The notes under the pieces were generated by a model. It had not been told where the DNA came from. It saw only the letters and a list, made by a program, of their open reading frames with translations, and ran no database searches. Shown one piece after another: positions 14,029-20,421 of a DNA stretch of 22,583 bases. How positions within the stretch are numbered: position 1 is the stretch's first letter; each line of letters opens with the position of its first letter. The position numbers and the translations under genes are program-made. Source of the stretch: Bacillota bacterium. Its GTDB lineage: Bacteria > Bacillota > Bacilli > Lactobacillales > Streptococcaceae. The stretch spans positions 1 to 22,583 of the forward strand of contig JAJXWC010000015.1 of assembly GCA_021781855.1 (NCBI GenBank), in the 5' to 3' direction.

Positions 14029-14064
14029 TAGCTAAATTTCAAGAAATAGTATAAAATTTAGCTA
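14029..14064 (+). promoter_or_regulatory. Inverted repeat with promoter-like element upstream of plsC
   Basis: TAGCTAAATTT (14029-14039) and AAATTTAGCTA (14054-14064) are perfect 11-bp arms around a 14-nt gap that includes TATAAA (14050-14055), a possible -10. No good -35. As RNA it could act as a weak terminator (CTTATTTTATT follows). It may serve as both. Confidence 0.45.
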
Positions 14065-14085
14065 TCTTATTTTATTGGAGAAATT

Positions 14086-14706
14086 ATGTTTTATTCATTT
14101 TTACGTGGGCTTGTCCGTTTTCTGCTTTTTATTTTTAATGGAAATGCGCATTATCACAACTTAAAACGTTTGCCTGAGCGCAAAGAAAATTACATTCTTG
14201 TTGCACCACATCGTATGGCTTGGGAGCCAGTTTATTTTGCTTTTGCTACACGGCCAAAGCAGTTTATTTTCATGGCAAAAAAAGAATTATTTAAAAATCC
14301 CTTTGGTGCATGGTGGATTCGGCACTGTGGAGCTTTTCCTGTGGACCGTGACAATCCAAGTCCTAAAACGCTGAAATATGCTGTGAAAATGCTCAAAGAA
14401 TCAGACAAAGCGCTGATTATGTTTCCGTCGGGGAGCCGTCATTCTGATGAACTCAAAGGCGGTGTTGCCGTTATTGGTAAAATGGCGAAAGTTCGTCTTG
14501 TACCAGCCGTTTATCAAGGACCAACCGACATCAAGAACATCTTTAAACGCCAGCGAATTGACTTAAATTTTGGCGAGCCGATTGATATTTCCGATGTCAA
14601 AAAGGCGAATGCTGAGGGAATTGAGGAAATCAATCGCCGTATGGAAGAAGCCTTTGCTGCTTTGGATAAGGAAATTAATCCTGACTATCATTACGAGGCA
14701 AAATAA
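14086..14706 (+). CDS. plsC: 1-acyl-sn-glycerol-3-phosphate acyltransferase
   Basis: A 206-residue membrane-associated enzyme that acylates lysophosphatidic acid to phosphatidic acid. The first catalytic block is VAPHRMAWEPVY: His42 is followed four residues later by Glu47, so the usual HX4D reads HX4E. Further blocks are FMAKKELFKNPFGAWWIRHCGAFPVDRDN, MFPSGSRHSDELKGG and VPAVYQGP, as in streptococcal PlsC. An N-terminal hydrophobic segment (about 5-20) anchors it. TGGAG precedes ATG 14086. A terminator follows. The Asp-to-Glu change is conservative but unusual for this catalytic position. Confidence 0.93.
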   Translation: MFYSFLRGLVRFLLFIFNGNAHYHNLKRLPERKENYILVAPHRMAWEPVYFAFATRPKQFIFMAKKELFKNPFGAWWIRHCGAFPVDRDNPSPKTLKYAVKMLKESDKALIMFPSGSRHSDELKGGVAVIGKMAKVRLVPAVYQGPTDIKNIFKRQRIDLNFGEPIDISDVKKANAEGIEEINRRMEEAFAALDKEINPDYHYEAK

Positions 14707-14729
14707 TTTTGCTTCTCATTTTTGCAATG

Positions 14730-14752
14730 AAGCAGCGAAAGTTGCTTTTTTT
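14730..14752 (+). terminator. Terminator of plsC
   Basis: AAGCAGC, GAAA loop, GTTGCTT (one G-U pair), then a T-run. The AATGAAGCAGCGAA start is shared with repeat copy F, so the terminator may derive from that repeat. Confidence 0.75.
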
Positions 14753-14783
14753 ATAGAAGAGGTAAAAGAACTTCTTTTTGAGA

Positions 14784-14812
14784 TTGAAAAATAATTGTAA
14801 AAATGATAAAAT
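14784..14812 (+). promoter_or_regulatory. Promoter of secA
   Basis: TTGAAA (14784-14789), 17-nt spacer, TAAAAT (14807-14812) preceded by TGA (extended -10). Predicted start near 14819, leader about 55 nt. Confidence 0.75.
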
Positions 14813-14821
14813 GAAAGGAAC

Positions 14822-14856
14822 TGTATATGTCGATTTTTCAAAAAATCAGACATACA
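14822..14856 (+). promoter_or_regulatory. Hairpin at the 5' end of the secA mRNA
   Basis: TATGTC-GATTTTT pairs with AAAAATC-A-GACATA (about 12 bp, one bulged A, tight loop). It lies at the predicted 5' end of the transcript. An ATG inside it (14827) opens a 24-codon frame ending at 14901, out of frame with and overlapping secA. Confidence 0.5.
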
Positions 14857-14873
14857 AAGATGAAAGAGAATCA

Positions 14874-17498
14874 ATGGCTAACAATTTTATTAAAAAAATA
14901 GTCGAAAACGACAAAAAAGAATTGCGCAGACTCAACAAAATGGCGCTTAAAGTTGAGACTTTTGCTGATGAGATGGAACGTTTGAGTGATGAAGAATTAA
15001 AAGCAAAAACTGACCAATTTAAAGTACGTTATCAAGAAGAAATTGCTAAAAAAGGCGAAGATAAAAAAGAAGAGATTCTTGATGAAATGCTCTATGAAGC
15101 GTTTGCTGTCTGTCGTGAAGCCGCTAGGCGTGTCCTTGGGCTTTATCCTTTCCATGTTCAGATTATGGGTGGGATTGTCCTACATAATGGTGACGTACCA
15201 GAAATGCGTACTGGTGAAGGTAAGACCCTGACGGCGACAATGCCCGTTTATCTTAATGCTTTGGCGAATAAAGGTGTTCACGTCGTGACGGTCAACGAAT
15301 ATTTGGCAACACGTGATGCGACTGAGATGGGCGAATTGTATAACTGGCTTGGCTTAACCGTTGGGTTGAACTTGAACTCGAAGTCTCCTGAAGAAAAGCG
15401 GGAAGCTTACGGCTGTGATATCACTTACTCAACTTCTGCTGAGCTTGGCTTTGATTATCTTCGTGATAATATGGTGACTCGTTTTGAAGATATGGTGCAA
15501 CGCCCGCTTAACTACGCGCTTGTTGATGAGGTCGATTCTATCCTTGTCGATGAAGCACGGACGCCTTTGATTATTTCGGGGCAGGCGGAAAGTTCTTCTG
15601 CACTTTATTATCGGGCAGACCAGTTTGCTAAATCTTTGAAGGGTCAAAATCTGAATATCGTAACAAGTGATTACGAAGAAGGTGACGATTATAAGATAGA
15701 CCTTCAGTCTAAGACGATTTCTCTGACTGAAGAAGGGATTGACAAAGCTGAAAAATTCTTTGTGATTGATAATCTTTATGATATGGAAAATGTTGCACTG
15801 ACGCACTTTGTTGATAATGCGCTGCGTGCCAACTATATCATGTTGCACGATATTGACTATATGGTTGACGAAAATCAGGAAGTCTTGATTATTGACCAAT
15901 TTACAGGGCGTACCATGCCTGGACGTCGTTATTCTGACGGACTTCACCAAGCTATCGAAGCTAAAGAAGCGGTACCTATCCAAGATGAGTCTAAGACAAT
16001 GGCATCTATCACCATTCAGAACTATTTCCGTATGTATAAGAAATTGTCTGGTATGACAGGTACAGCTAAGACCGAGGAAGAAGAATTCCGCGAGATTTAT
16101 AATATTCAGATTACACCGATTCCAACGAACCGTCCAATTATGCGTTTGGACCACCCAGATTTGCTTTATCCAACTTTGGAATCCAAATTTACAGCAGTGA
16201 TTGAGGACATCAAACGTCGACATGCTGAAGGGCAACCACTCTTGATTGGTACAGTTGCTGTTGAGACTTCTGAGTTGATTTCTAAAAAACTGGTACAGGC
16301 TAAGATTCCACACGAAGTCTTGAATGCGAAAAATCACTTCCGTGAAGCGCAAATCATCATGAATGCCGGTCAACAAGGCGCGGTAACGATTGCAACCAAT
16401 ATGGCCGGGCGTGGTACCGATATTAAGCTTGGCCCGGGCGTAATCGACCATGCAGACCCTGAATTTCGTGGACTTGCTGTTATTGGGACGGAGCGTCATG
16501 AAAGCCGCCGTATTGACAATCAGTTACGTGGACGTTCTGGACGTCAAGGTGACCCTGGTGTTTCGCAATTTTATCTTTCCCTTGAAGATGATTTGATGAA
16601 GCGTTTTGGTTCTGAGCGTGTGTCTGCTTTTCTTGACCGGATGCGAATTTCTGGTGAAGATGCGGTCATTAAGTCTGGTTTGATTACCCGCCAGATTGAA
16701 AGCTCACAAAAGCGTGTCGAAGGCAATAACTACGATAGCCGTAAGCAAGTCTTGCAGTATGACGATGTCATTCGCGAGCAGCGTGAGGTCATCTACGAAC
16801 AGCGTCATAGCGTGATTGTGGCGACAGAGGACATGAGCCCTATCCTGATGGGTATGTTCAAGCGCACAGTAGAGCGTCAGGTGGACGGCCATGCGATTGC
16901 AGGCGACTTAAAATCAGATGAAACCCTGCTCAATCTCTTGCAGACGGTGCAAAATACGATGCTGCCTGATGATGCGATTAGCCTTGATGAGCTAAAAGGC
17001 AAGAATGCGCAGGAGCTGAAAGATTTGCTCTTTGATAAAATCAAGCTGCAATATGCAGCGCAAATGGAAAAACTTGCCGAGCCTGCGCGTCAGTTGGAAT
17101 TCCAACGTGCTGTTATCTTGCGGGTTGTTGACAACAACTGGTCAGAGCACATTGATGCCCTTGACCAAATGCGCCAGTCTGTCGGACTTCGCGGCTATGC
17201 GCAAAATAATCCAATCGTTGAATATCAAGAAGAATCTTATAAGATGTTCAATAACATGATTGGAGCGATTGAGTTTGAAGTGACACGTTTGATGATGAAA
17301 GCACAAATTCATCCGCAGACGGCAGTACCGCAACAACAAGCACCGCGGACCACATTGACCGCTTCGCAAGAGAATTTGACAAACGTTGGTAATGAAACAA
17401 GCGAAAATCAATTTGCTGGTGTAGGACGAAATGACCTTTGTCCGTGCGGTTCAGGAAAGAAATTCAAAAATTGTCATGGCCGTGCGCACATTGCGTAA
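14874..17498 (+). CDS. secA: Preprotein translocase ATPase SecA
   Basis: An 874-residue motor that drives unfolded preproteins through SecYEG. Walker A is MRTGEGKTLTA (about 111-121); Walker B is VDEVDSILVDEARTPLIISG (about 220). The helicase segments TNMAGRGTDI and HESRRIDNQLRGRSGRQGDPG and the helical scaffold region (NWSEHIDALDQMRQSVGLRGYAQ) are intact. The C-terminus has a Gln/Thr-rich linker and a zinc SEC-C motif LCPCGSGKKFKNCHG that binds SecB or ribosomes in other bacteria. I start it at ATG 14874 (MANNFIKKIVEND), the family's usual N-terminus; upstream in-frame codons fall in the promoter and leader. The ribosome site is modest (AAAGAGA). It would export the secreted protein of the neighbouring cassette. 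Confidence 0.97.
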   Translation: MANNFIKKIVENDKKELRRLNKMALKVETFADEMERLSDEELKAKTDQFKVRYQEEIAKKGEDKKEEILDEMLYEAFAVCREAARRVLGLYPFHVQIMGGIVLHNGDVPEMRTGEGKTLTATMPVYLNALANKGVHVVTVNEYLATRDATEMGELYNWLGLTVGLNLNSKSPEEKREAYGCDITYSTSAELGFDYLRDNMVTRFEDMVQRPLNYALVDEVDSILVDEARTPLIISGQAESSSALYYRADQFAKSLKGQNLNIVTSDYEEGDDYKIDLQSKTISLTEEGIDKAEKFFVIDNLYDMENVALTHFVDNALRANYIMLHDIDYMVDENQEVLIIDQFTGRTMPGRRYSDGLHQAIEAKEAVPIQDESKTMASITIQNYFRMYKKLSGMTGTAKTEEEEFREIYNIQITPIPTNRPIMRLDHPDLLYPTLESKFTAVIEDIKRRHAEGQPLLIGTVAVETSELISKKLVQAKIPHEVLNAKNHFREAQIIMNAGQQGAVTIATNMAGRGTDIKLGPGVIDHADPEFRGLAVIGTERHESRRIDNQLRGRSGRQGDPGVSQFYLSLEDDLMKRFGSERVSAFLDRMRISGEDAVIKSGLITRQIESSQKRVEGNNYDSRKQVLQYDDVIREQREVIYEQRHSVIVATEDMSPILMGMFKRTVERQVDGHAIAGDLKSDETLLNLLQTVQNTMLPDDAISLDELKGKNAQELKDLLFDKIKLQYAAQMEKLAEPARQLEFQRAVILRVVDNNWSEHIDALDQMRQSVGLRGYAQNNPIVEYQEESYKMFNNMIGAIEFEVTRLMMKAQIHPQTAVPQQQAPRTTLTASQENLTNVGNETSENQFAGVGRNDLCPCGSGKKFKNCHGRAHIA

Positions 17499-17570
17499 AA
17501 ATGAAGCTGAGACTAAATTCGAAGCTTACCATCCGTTGGCATCCGAGTAGCAAAGCAGCACTGCTGAGAT
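17499..17570 (-). repeat. Dispersed hairpin repeat, copy C (inverted)
   Basis: On the minus strand it reads ATCTCAGCAGTGCTGCT, a variable middle, TAAGCTTCGAATTT, AGTCTCAGCTTCATTTTT, matching both ends of copy B without the 42-nt insert. It begins immediately after the secA stop codon. No T-run terminator is seen here, so secA transcripts may end within or beyond this repeat. Confidence 0.65.
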
Positions 17571-17613
17571 GAAACAAGAAACTTGTCCAACGAAGAGTTC
17601 AGCGCTCATTGAA

Positions 17614-17631
17614 TTTGACCAAGCTGTCAAA
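17614..17631 (+). promoter_or_regulatory. Palindrome TTTGAC-N6-GTCAAA upstream of aroF
   Basis: TTTGAC-CAAGCT-GTCAAA lies 9 nt upstream of the -35 box of the aroF promoter. An identical half-site pair with the same spacing precedes aroH (18765-18782), so it could be a common operator; but the same palindrome also occurs inside genes of this window. Confidence 0.45.
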
Positions 17632-17640
17632 TAACAAGGC

Positions 17641-17669
17641 TTGACAATTTGTGAAACAAGTTGTATAAT
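17641..17669 (+). promoter_or_regulatory. Perfect-consensus promoter of aroF-aroH
   Basis: TTGACA (17641-17646), 17-nt spacer, TATAAT (17664-17669). Predicted start near 17676, leader about 63 nt. Confidence 0.9.
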
Positions 17670-17691
17670 TTTCATAAAATAATAAACAATT

Positions 17692-17717
17692 AAGCACCTT
17701 TCGAGGTGTTTATTTTT
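17692..17717 (+). terminator. Terminator-like hairpin in the aroF leader (possible attenuator)
   Basis: AAGCACCT, a TTCG tetraloop, AGGTGTTT (8 bp, one G-U), followed by ATTTTT. It lies between the consensus promoter and aroF, so it would stop transcription early unless bypassed. I see no alternative antiterminator stem, T-box feature or leader peptide. Confidence 0.5.
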
Positions 17718-17738
17718 CAATGAAGGATTTAGAAAATT

Positions 17739-18764
17739 ATGACATTCAAAGAAGTAAGTCCTAAAATCAATATTGATGCAGTCAAAATGCTAGGACACTT
17801 AAATAGTAAGCAATATGAACAAAAATTGGCACGAGACAAGACCCTTGAAGCCATCATCAAGGGTGAAGATAATCGCTTGCTGTTGATTATTGGACCTTGT
17901 TCATCAGATAATGAAGAAGCCGTTCTTGAATACGCCCATCGCTTGGCAAGACTTCAAGAGCAAGTCAAAGAGAAAATTTTTATTGTAATGCGCGTTTATA
18001 CAGCGAAGCCGCGTACGAATGGTGATGGCTATAAGGGATTGATTCATGAACCTGATGCGGATGGGCATACAGACCTGATTAATGGGATAAAAATGGTACG
18101 TGACTTGCATTACAAAGTCATTACGGAAACAGGACTGACGACAGCAGATGAGATGCTTTATCCTGAAAATCTGCCGCTCGTTGATGATTTGGTCTCTTAT
18201 ATCGCGGTTGGCGCACGGTCGGTGGAAAATCAGCAACACCGCTTTGTAGCATCGGGTATTGATGCACCAACAGGAATGAAAAACCCAACTTCGGGTAATC
18301 TGAAAGTCATGTTTAACTCCATCTATGCGGCGCAGCACGACCAGGATTTCTTGTTTGGAGGCTCAGAAGTACAGACTTCAGGTAATTCATTGGCGCATGC
18401 GATTTTACGCGGCGGTCAAGATGAAAATGGCAAGCATATTGCCAATTATTATACAGATAATCTGCTTGATACGATTGAAATTTATGAAAAAATGGGCTTG
18501 AAAAATCCCTTCATCGTCATTGATACGAACCATGATAATTCAGGCAAGAAATATATGGAGCAAATCCGTATTGTTCGGCAAACACTGGTTAATCGGGATT
18601 GGGATGACAAAATCCGCCAATACGTTCGTGGTTTTATGATTGAAAGCTACCTTGAGGATGGACGGCAGGACAAGCCTGAGATTTTTGGAAAATCTATTAC
18701 AGACCCTTGTCTTGGCTGGGATAAAACTGAAGCTCTGGTCAATGAGATTTATGAGAAATTGTGA
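17739..18764 (+). CDS. aroF: 3-deoxy-7-phosphoheptulonate (DAHP) synthase, class I, first copy
   Basis: A 341-residue enzyme condensing phosphoenolpyruvate and erythrose-4-phosphate, the first step of aromatic amino-acid synthesis. Metal ligands of the E. coli enzymes are all present: Cys54 in IIGPCSSDN, His in IDTNHDNSGK, Glu in FMIESYLEDG, Asp in KSITDPCLGW. The substrate loop MRVYTAKPRTNGDGYKGL and GARSVENQQHRFVASG are also conserved. The start ATG 17739 has GAAGGA about 11 nt upstream. A strong paralogue follows after 37 nt. The F/H symbols follow lactococcal usage; which aromatic amino acid inhibits each copy cannot be read from the sequence. Confidence 0.94.
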   Translation: MTFKEVSPKINIDAVKMLGHLNSKQYEQKLARDKTLEAIIKGEDNRLLLIIGPCSSDNEEAVLEYAHRLARLQEQVKEKIFIVMRVYTAKPRTNGDGYKGLIHEPDADGHTDLINGIKMVRDLHYKVITETGLTTADEMLYPENLPLVDDLVSYIAVGARSVENQQHRFVASGIDAPTGMKNPTSGNLKVMFNSIYAAQHDQDFLFGGSEVQTSGNSLAHAILRGGQDENGKHIANYYTDNLLDTIEIYEKMGLKNPFIVIDTNHDNSGKKYMEQIRIVRQTLVNRDWDDKIRQYVRGFMIESYLEDGRQDKPEIFGKSITDPCLGWDKTEALVNEIYEKL

Positions 18765-18782
18765 TTTGACAAATCGGTCAAA
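18765..18782 (+). promoter_or_regulatory. Palindrome TTTGAC-N6-GTCAAA upstream of aroH
   Basis: TTTGAC-AAATCG-GTCAAA begins at the base after the aroF stop and includes TTGACA (18766-18771), though no -10 lies at 17-nt spacing. Same half-sites and spacing as the palindrome before aroF. Confidence 0.45.
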
Positions 18783-18801
18783 TTGAGAAAGTGTAAAAAT
18801 T

Positions 18802-19833
18802 ATGGGAATTCATCAAAAAAGCAGCCGAATTGATGTTGCAGAAATTAAAGCAGCCAATCAACTCACAGGAGCAGCACTTGAGCGCAAAATTCAACGAGAT
18901 AAAGAGCTCGAAGCCATCATTAAAGGTGAAGATGACCGACTGTTGCTGATTATCGGGCCATGTTCGTCGGATAATGAAAAAGCGGTGCTAGAATATGCAC
19001 GTCGTTTGGCGGATTTGCAAAAGAAAGTTGAAAGTCGCGTTTTCATCGTGATGCGTGTTTACACAGCGAAACCACGTACAAATGGGGACGGCTATAAGGG
19101 CTTGATGCACCAGCCCGACACGAGCAAATTACCTGATTTGATTAATGGAATTCATGCAGTGCGCGATTTGCATTACAAAGTGATTACAGAAACAGGCTTG
19201 ACAACAGCAGATGAGATGCTTTATGCTGGAAATTATAATCTGGTTGATGACTTGGTCAGCTATCATGCGATTGGTGCGCGTTCCGTCGAAGACCAGGAGC
19301 ACCGCTTTGTTGCTTCGGGGATTGATGCACCAACGGGAATGAAAAATCCAACATCAGGCAATTTGAATGTGCTATTTAACGCGATTCATGCTGCACAAAC
19401 GAGTCAAAATTTCATTTATTCAAGTTCAGAAGTGACAACAGATGGCAATCCGTTAGCACATGCCATTTTGCGAGGAGCAACGAACGAACACGGAGAAAAC
19501 GTGCCGAATTACTACTATGATGACCTTTTGCGCGCAATCAAAAAATATGAAGAAATGAAATTGGCGAATCCGTTTATTGTGATTGACACGAATCATGATA
19601 ATTCAGGCAAAAAGTACACAGAACAAATTCGTATTGTTCGTCAGACACTGATAAATCGGGATTGGGATGAGCAGATTAAAAAATACGTCCGTGGCTTTAT
19701 GATTGAAAGTTATCTTGAGGATGGTCGTCAAGACAAACCAGAAATTTTTGGAAAATCAATCACAGACCCTTGTTTGGGTTGGGAAAAGACGGAAAAGCTA
19801 GTTGCAGAAATCTTTCAAGCTGAAAATAAATGA
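18802..19833 (+). CDS. aroH: 3-deoxy-7-phosphoheptulonate (DAHP) synthase, class I, second copy
   Basis: A 343-residue paralogue of the preceding gene. Active-site segments are the same (IIGPCSSDN, MRVYTAKPRTNGDGYKGL, GARSVEDQEHRFVASG, IDTNHDNSGK, FMIESYLEDG, KSITDPCLGW). Differences cluster in the N-terminus and in surface segments (for example YAGNYNLVDDLVSYHA against YPENLPLVDDLVSYIA), where feedback inhibitors bind in this class, so the two copies may respond to different aromatic amino acids. Third codon positions have diverged widely, so the duplication is old. The ribosome site is weak (GAGAAAG); translation probably follows from aroF. Tandem terminators come next. Confidence 0.93.
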   Translation: MGIHQKSSRIDVAEIKAANQLTGAALERKIQRDKELEAIIKGEDDRLLLIIGPCSSDNEKAVLEYARRLADLQKKVESRVFIVMRVYTAKPRTNGDGYKGLMHQPDTSKLPDLINGIHAVRDLHYKVITETGLTTADEMLYAGNYNLVDDLVSYHAIGARSVEDQEHRFVASGIDAPTGMKNPTSGNLNVLFNAIHAAQTSQNFIYSSSEVTTDGNPLAHAILRGATNEHGENVPNYYYDDLLRAIKKYEEMKLANPFIVIDTNHDNSGKKYTEQIRIVRQTLINRDWDEQIKKYVRGFMIESYLEDGRQDKPEIFGKSITDPCLGWEKTEKLVAEIFQAENK

Positions 19834-19836
19834 AGT

Positions 19837-19860
19837 AAAGCCTCATTTGTTGAGCTTTTT
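19837..19860 (+). terminator. First terminator after aroH
   Basis: AAAG-(C)-CTCA, loop TTTGT, TGAG-CTTT, then T-run. One bulged C. Confidence 0.6.
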
Positions 19861-19880
19861 AACTTTTATTGCTGAGATAA

Positions 19881-19913
19881 AAATATACGAATTGTATTTT
19901 CGTGTATTTTTTT
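19881..19913 (+). terminator. Second, stronger terminator after aroH
   Basis: AAATATACGAA and TTCGTGTATTT pair over 11 bp (one U-G), 7-nt loop, then a T-run. Confidence 0.75.
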
Positions 19914-20056
19914 GACCAGAAAAATAACTGTTGAAGTGATTGCTTCAAATTATGGCACAGTTCTTCCTGCCAAAATTTTGTTCATAGTTTTAGATAAGAA
20001 AATAGATAAGTTCAACGATTGAGAAAAAAATATTTCGTTCAAAAAGACAGCAAATA
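19914..20056 (+). other. Non-coding stretch between the aroH terminators and the ptsH promoter
   Basis: No gene seen. AACTG-TTGAAG and CTTCAA-CAGTT (about 19928-19964) are nested inverted repeats around TGATTG, the only structure that stands out. I find no catabolite-response element matching TGNAANCGNTNNCA. Confidence 0.4.
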
Positions 20057-20085
20057 TTGCAAACCCTTGCAGATTATGGTACAAT
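20057..20085 (+). promoter_or_regulatory. Promoter of ptsH-ptsI
   Basis: TTGCAA (20057-20062), 17-nt spacer, TACAAT (20080-20085) with TGG upstream (extended -10). Predicted start near 20092, leader about 62 nt containing AAGGAGA before the ptsH start. Confidence 0.75.
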
Positions 20086-20153
20086 TTGTTGAGTGATAAA
20101 TATCGCAAGATGTTATCAGCCAAACGAAAACAAAACTAAGGAGAACCATAAAA

Positions 20154-20420
20154 ATGGCATCTAAAGAATTTCACGTTATTGCAGAAACTGGTATCCACGC
20201 ACGTCCAGCTACATTGCTCGTGCAAACAGCTTCAAAATTCACTTCAGAAATCACTTTGGAATACAAAGGAAAATCTGTAAACCTTAAATCAATTATGGGT
20301 GTTATGTCACTCGGTGTTGGTCAAGGCGCAGACGTTGCAATTTCAGCTGAAGGTGCAGACGCTGATGAAGCACTTGCTACTATCTCTGATACAATGATTA
20401 AAGAAGGACTTGCTGAATAA
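20154..20420 (+). CDS. ptsH: Phosphocarrier protein HPr
   Basis: An 88-residue cytoplasmic carrier that passes phosphate from Enzyme I to sugar-specific EIIA proteins. His15 in TGIHARPAT is the phosphorylated residue. Ser46 in NLKSIMGVMSLG is the HPr kinase site; in Firmicutes, HPr phosphorylated there is the co-repressor of CcpA. Length is exactly that of the family. AAGGAGA is 7-8 nt before ATG 20154. ptsI follows one base after the stop. Confidence 0.98.
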   Translation: MASKEFHVIAETGIHARPATLLVQTASKFTSEITLEYKGKSVNLKSIMGVMSLGVGQGADVAISAEGADADEALATISDTMIKEGLAE

Positions 20421-20421
20421 A

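Noticed and set aside
15429..16499. Long minus-strand frame (356 codons) inside secA
   Set aside because: It is the antisense shadow of a strongly coding gene: no ribosome site, His/Cys/Arg-rich low-complexity composition, no domain.
19834..20153. Catabolite-response element upstream of ptsH
   Set aside because: No sequence matching the CcpA site consensus was found by eye.
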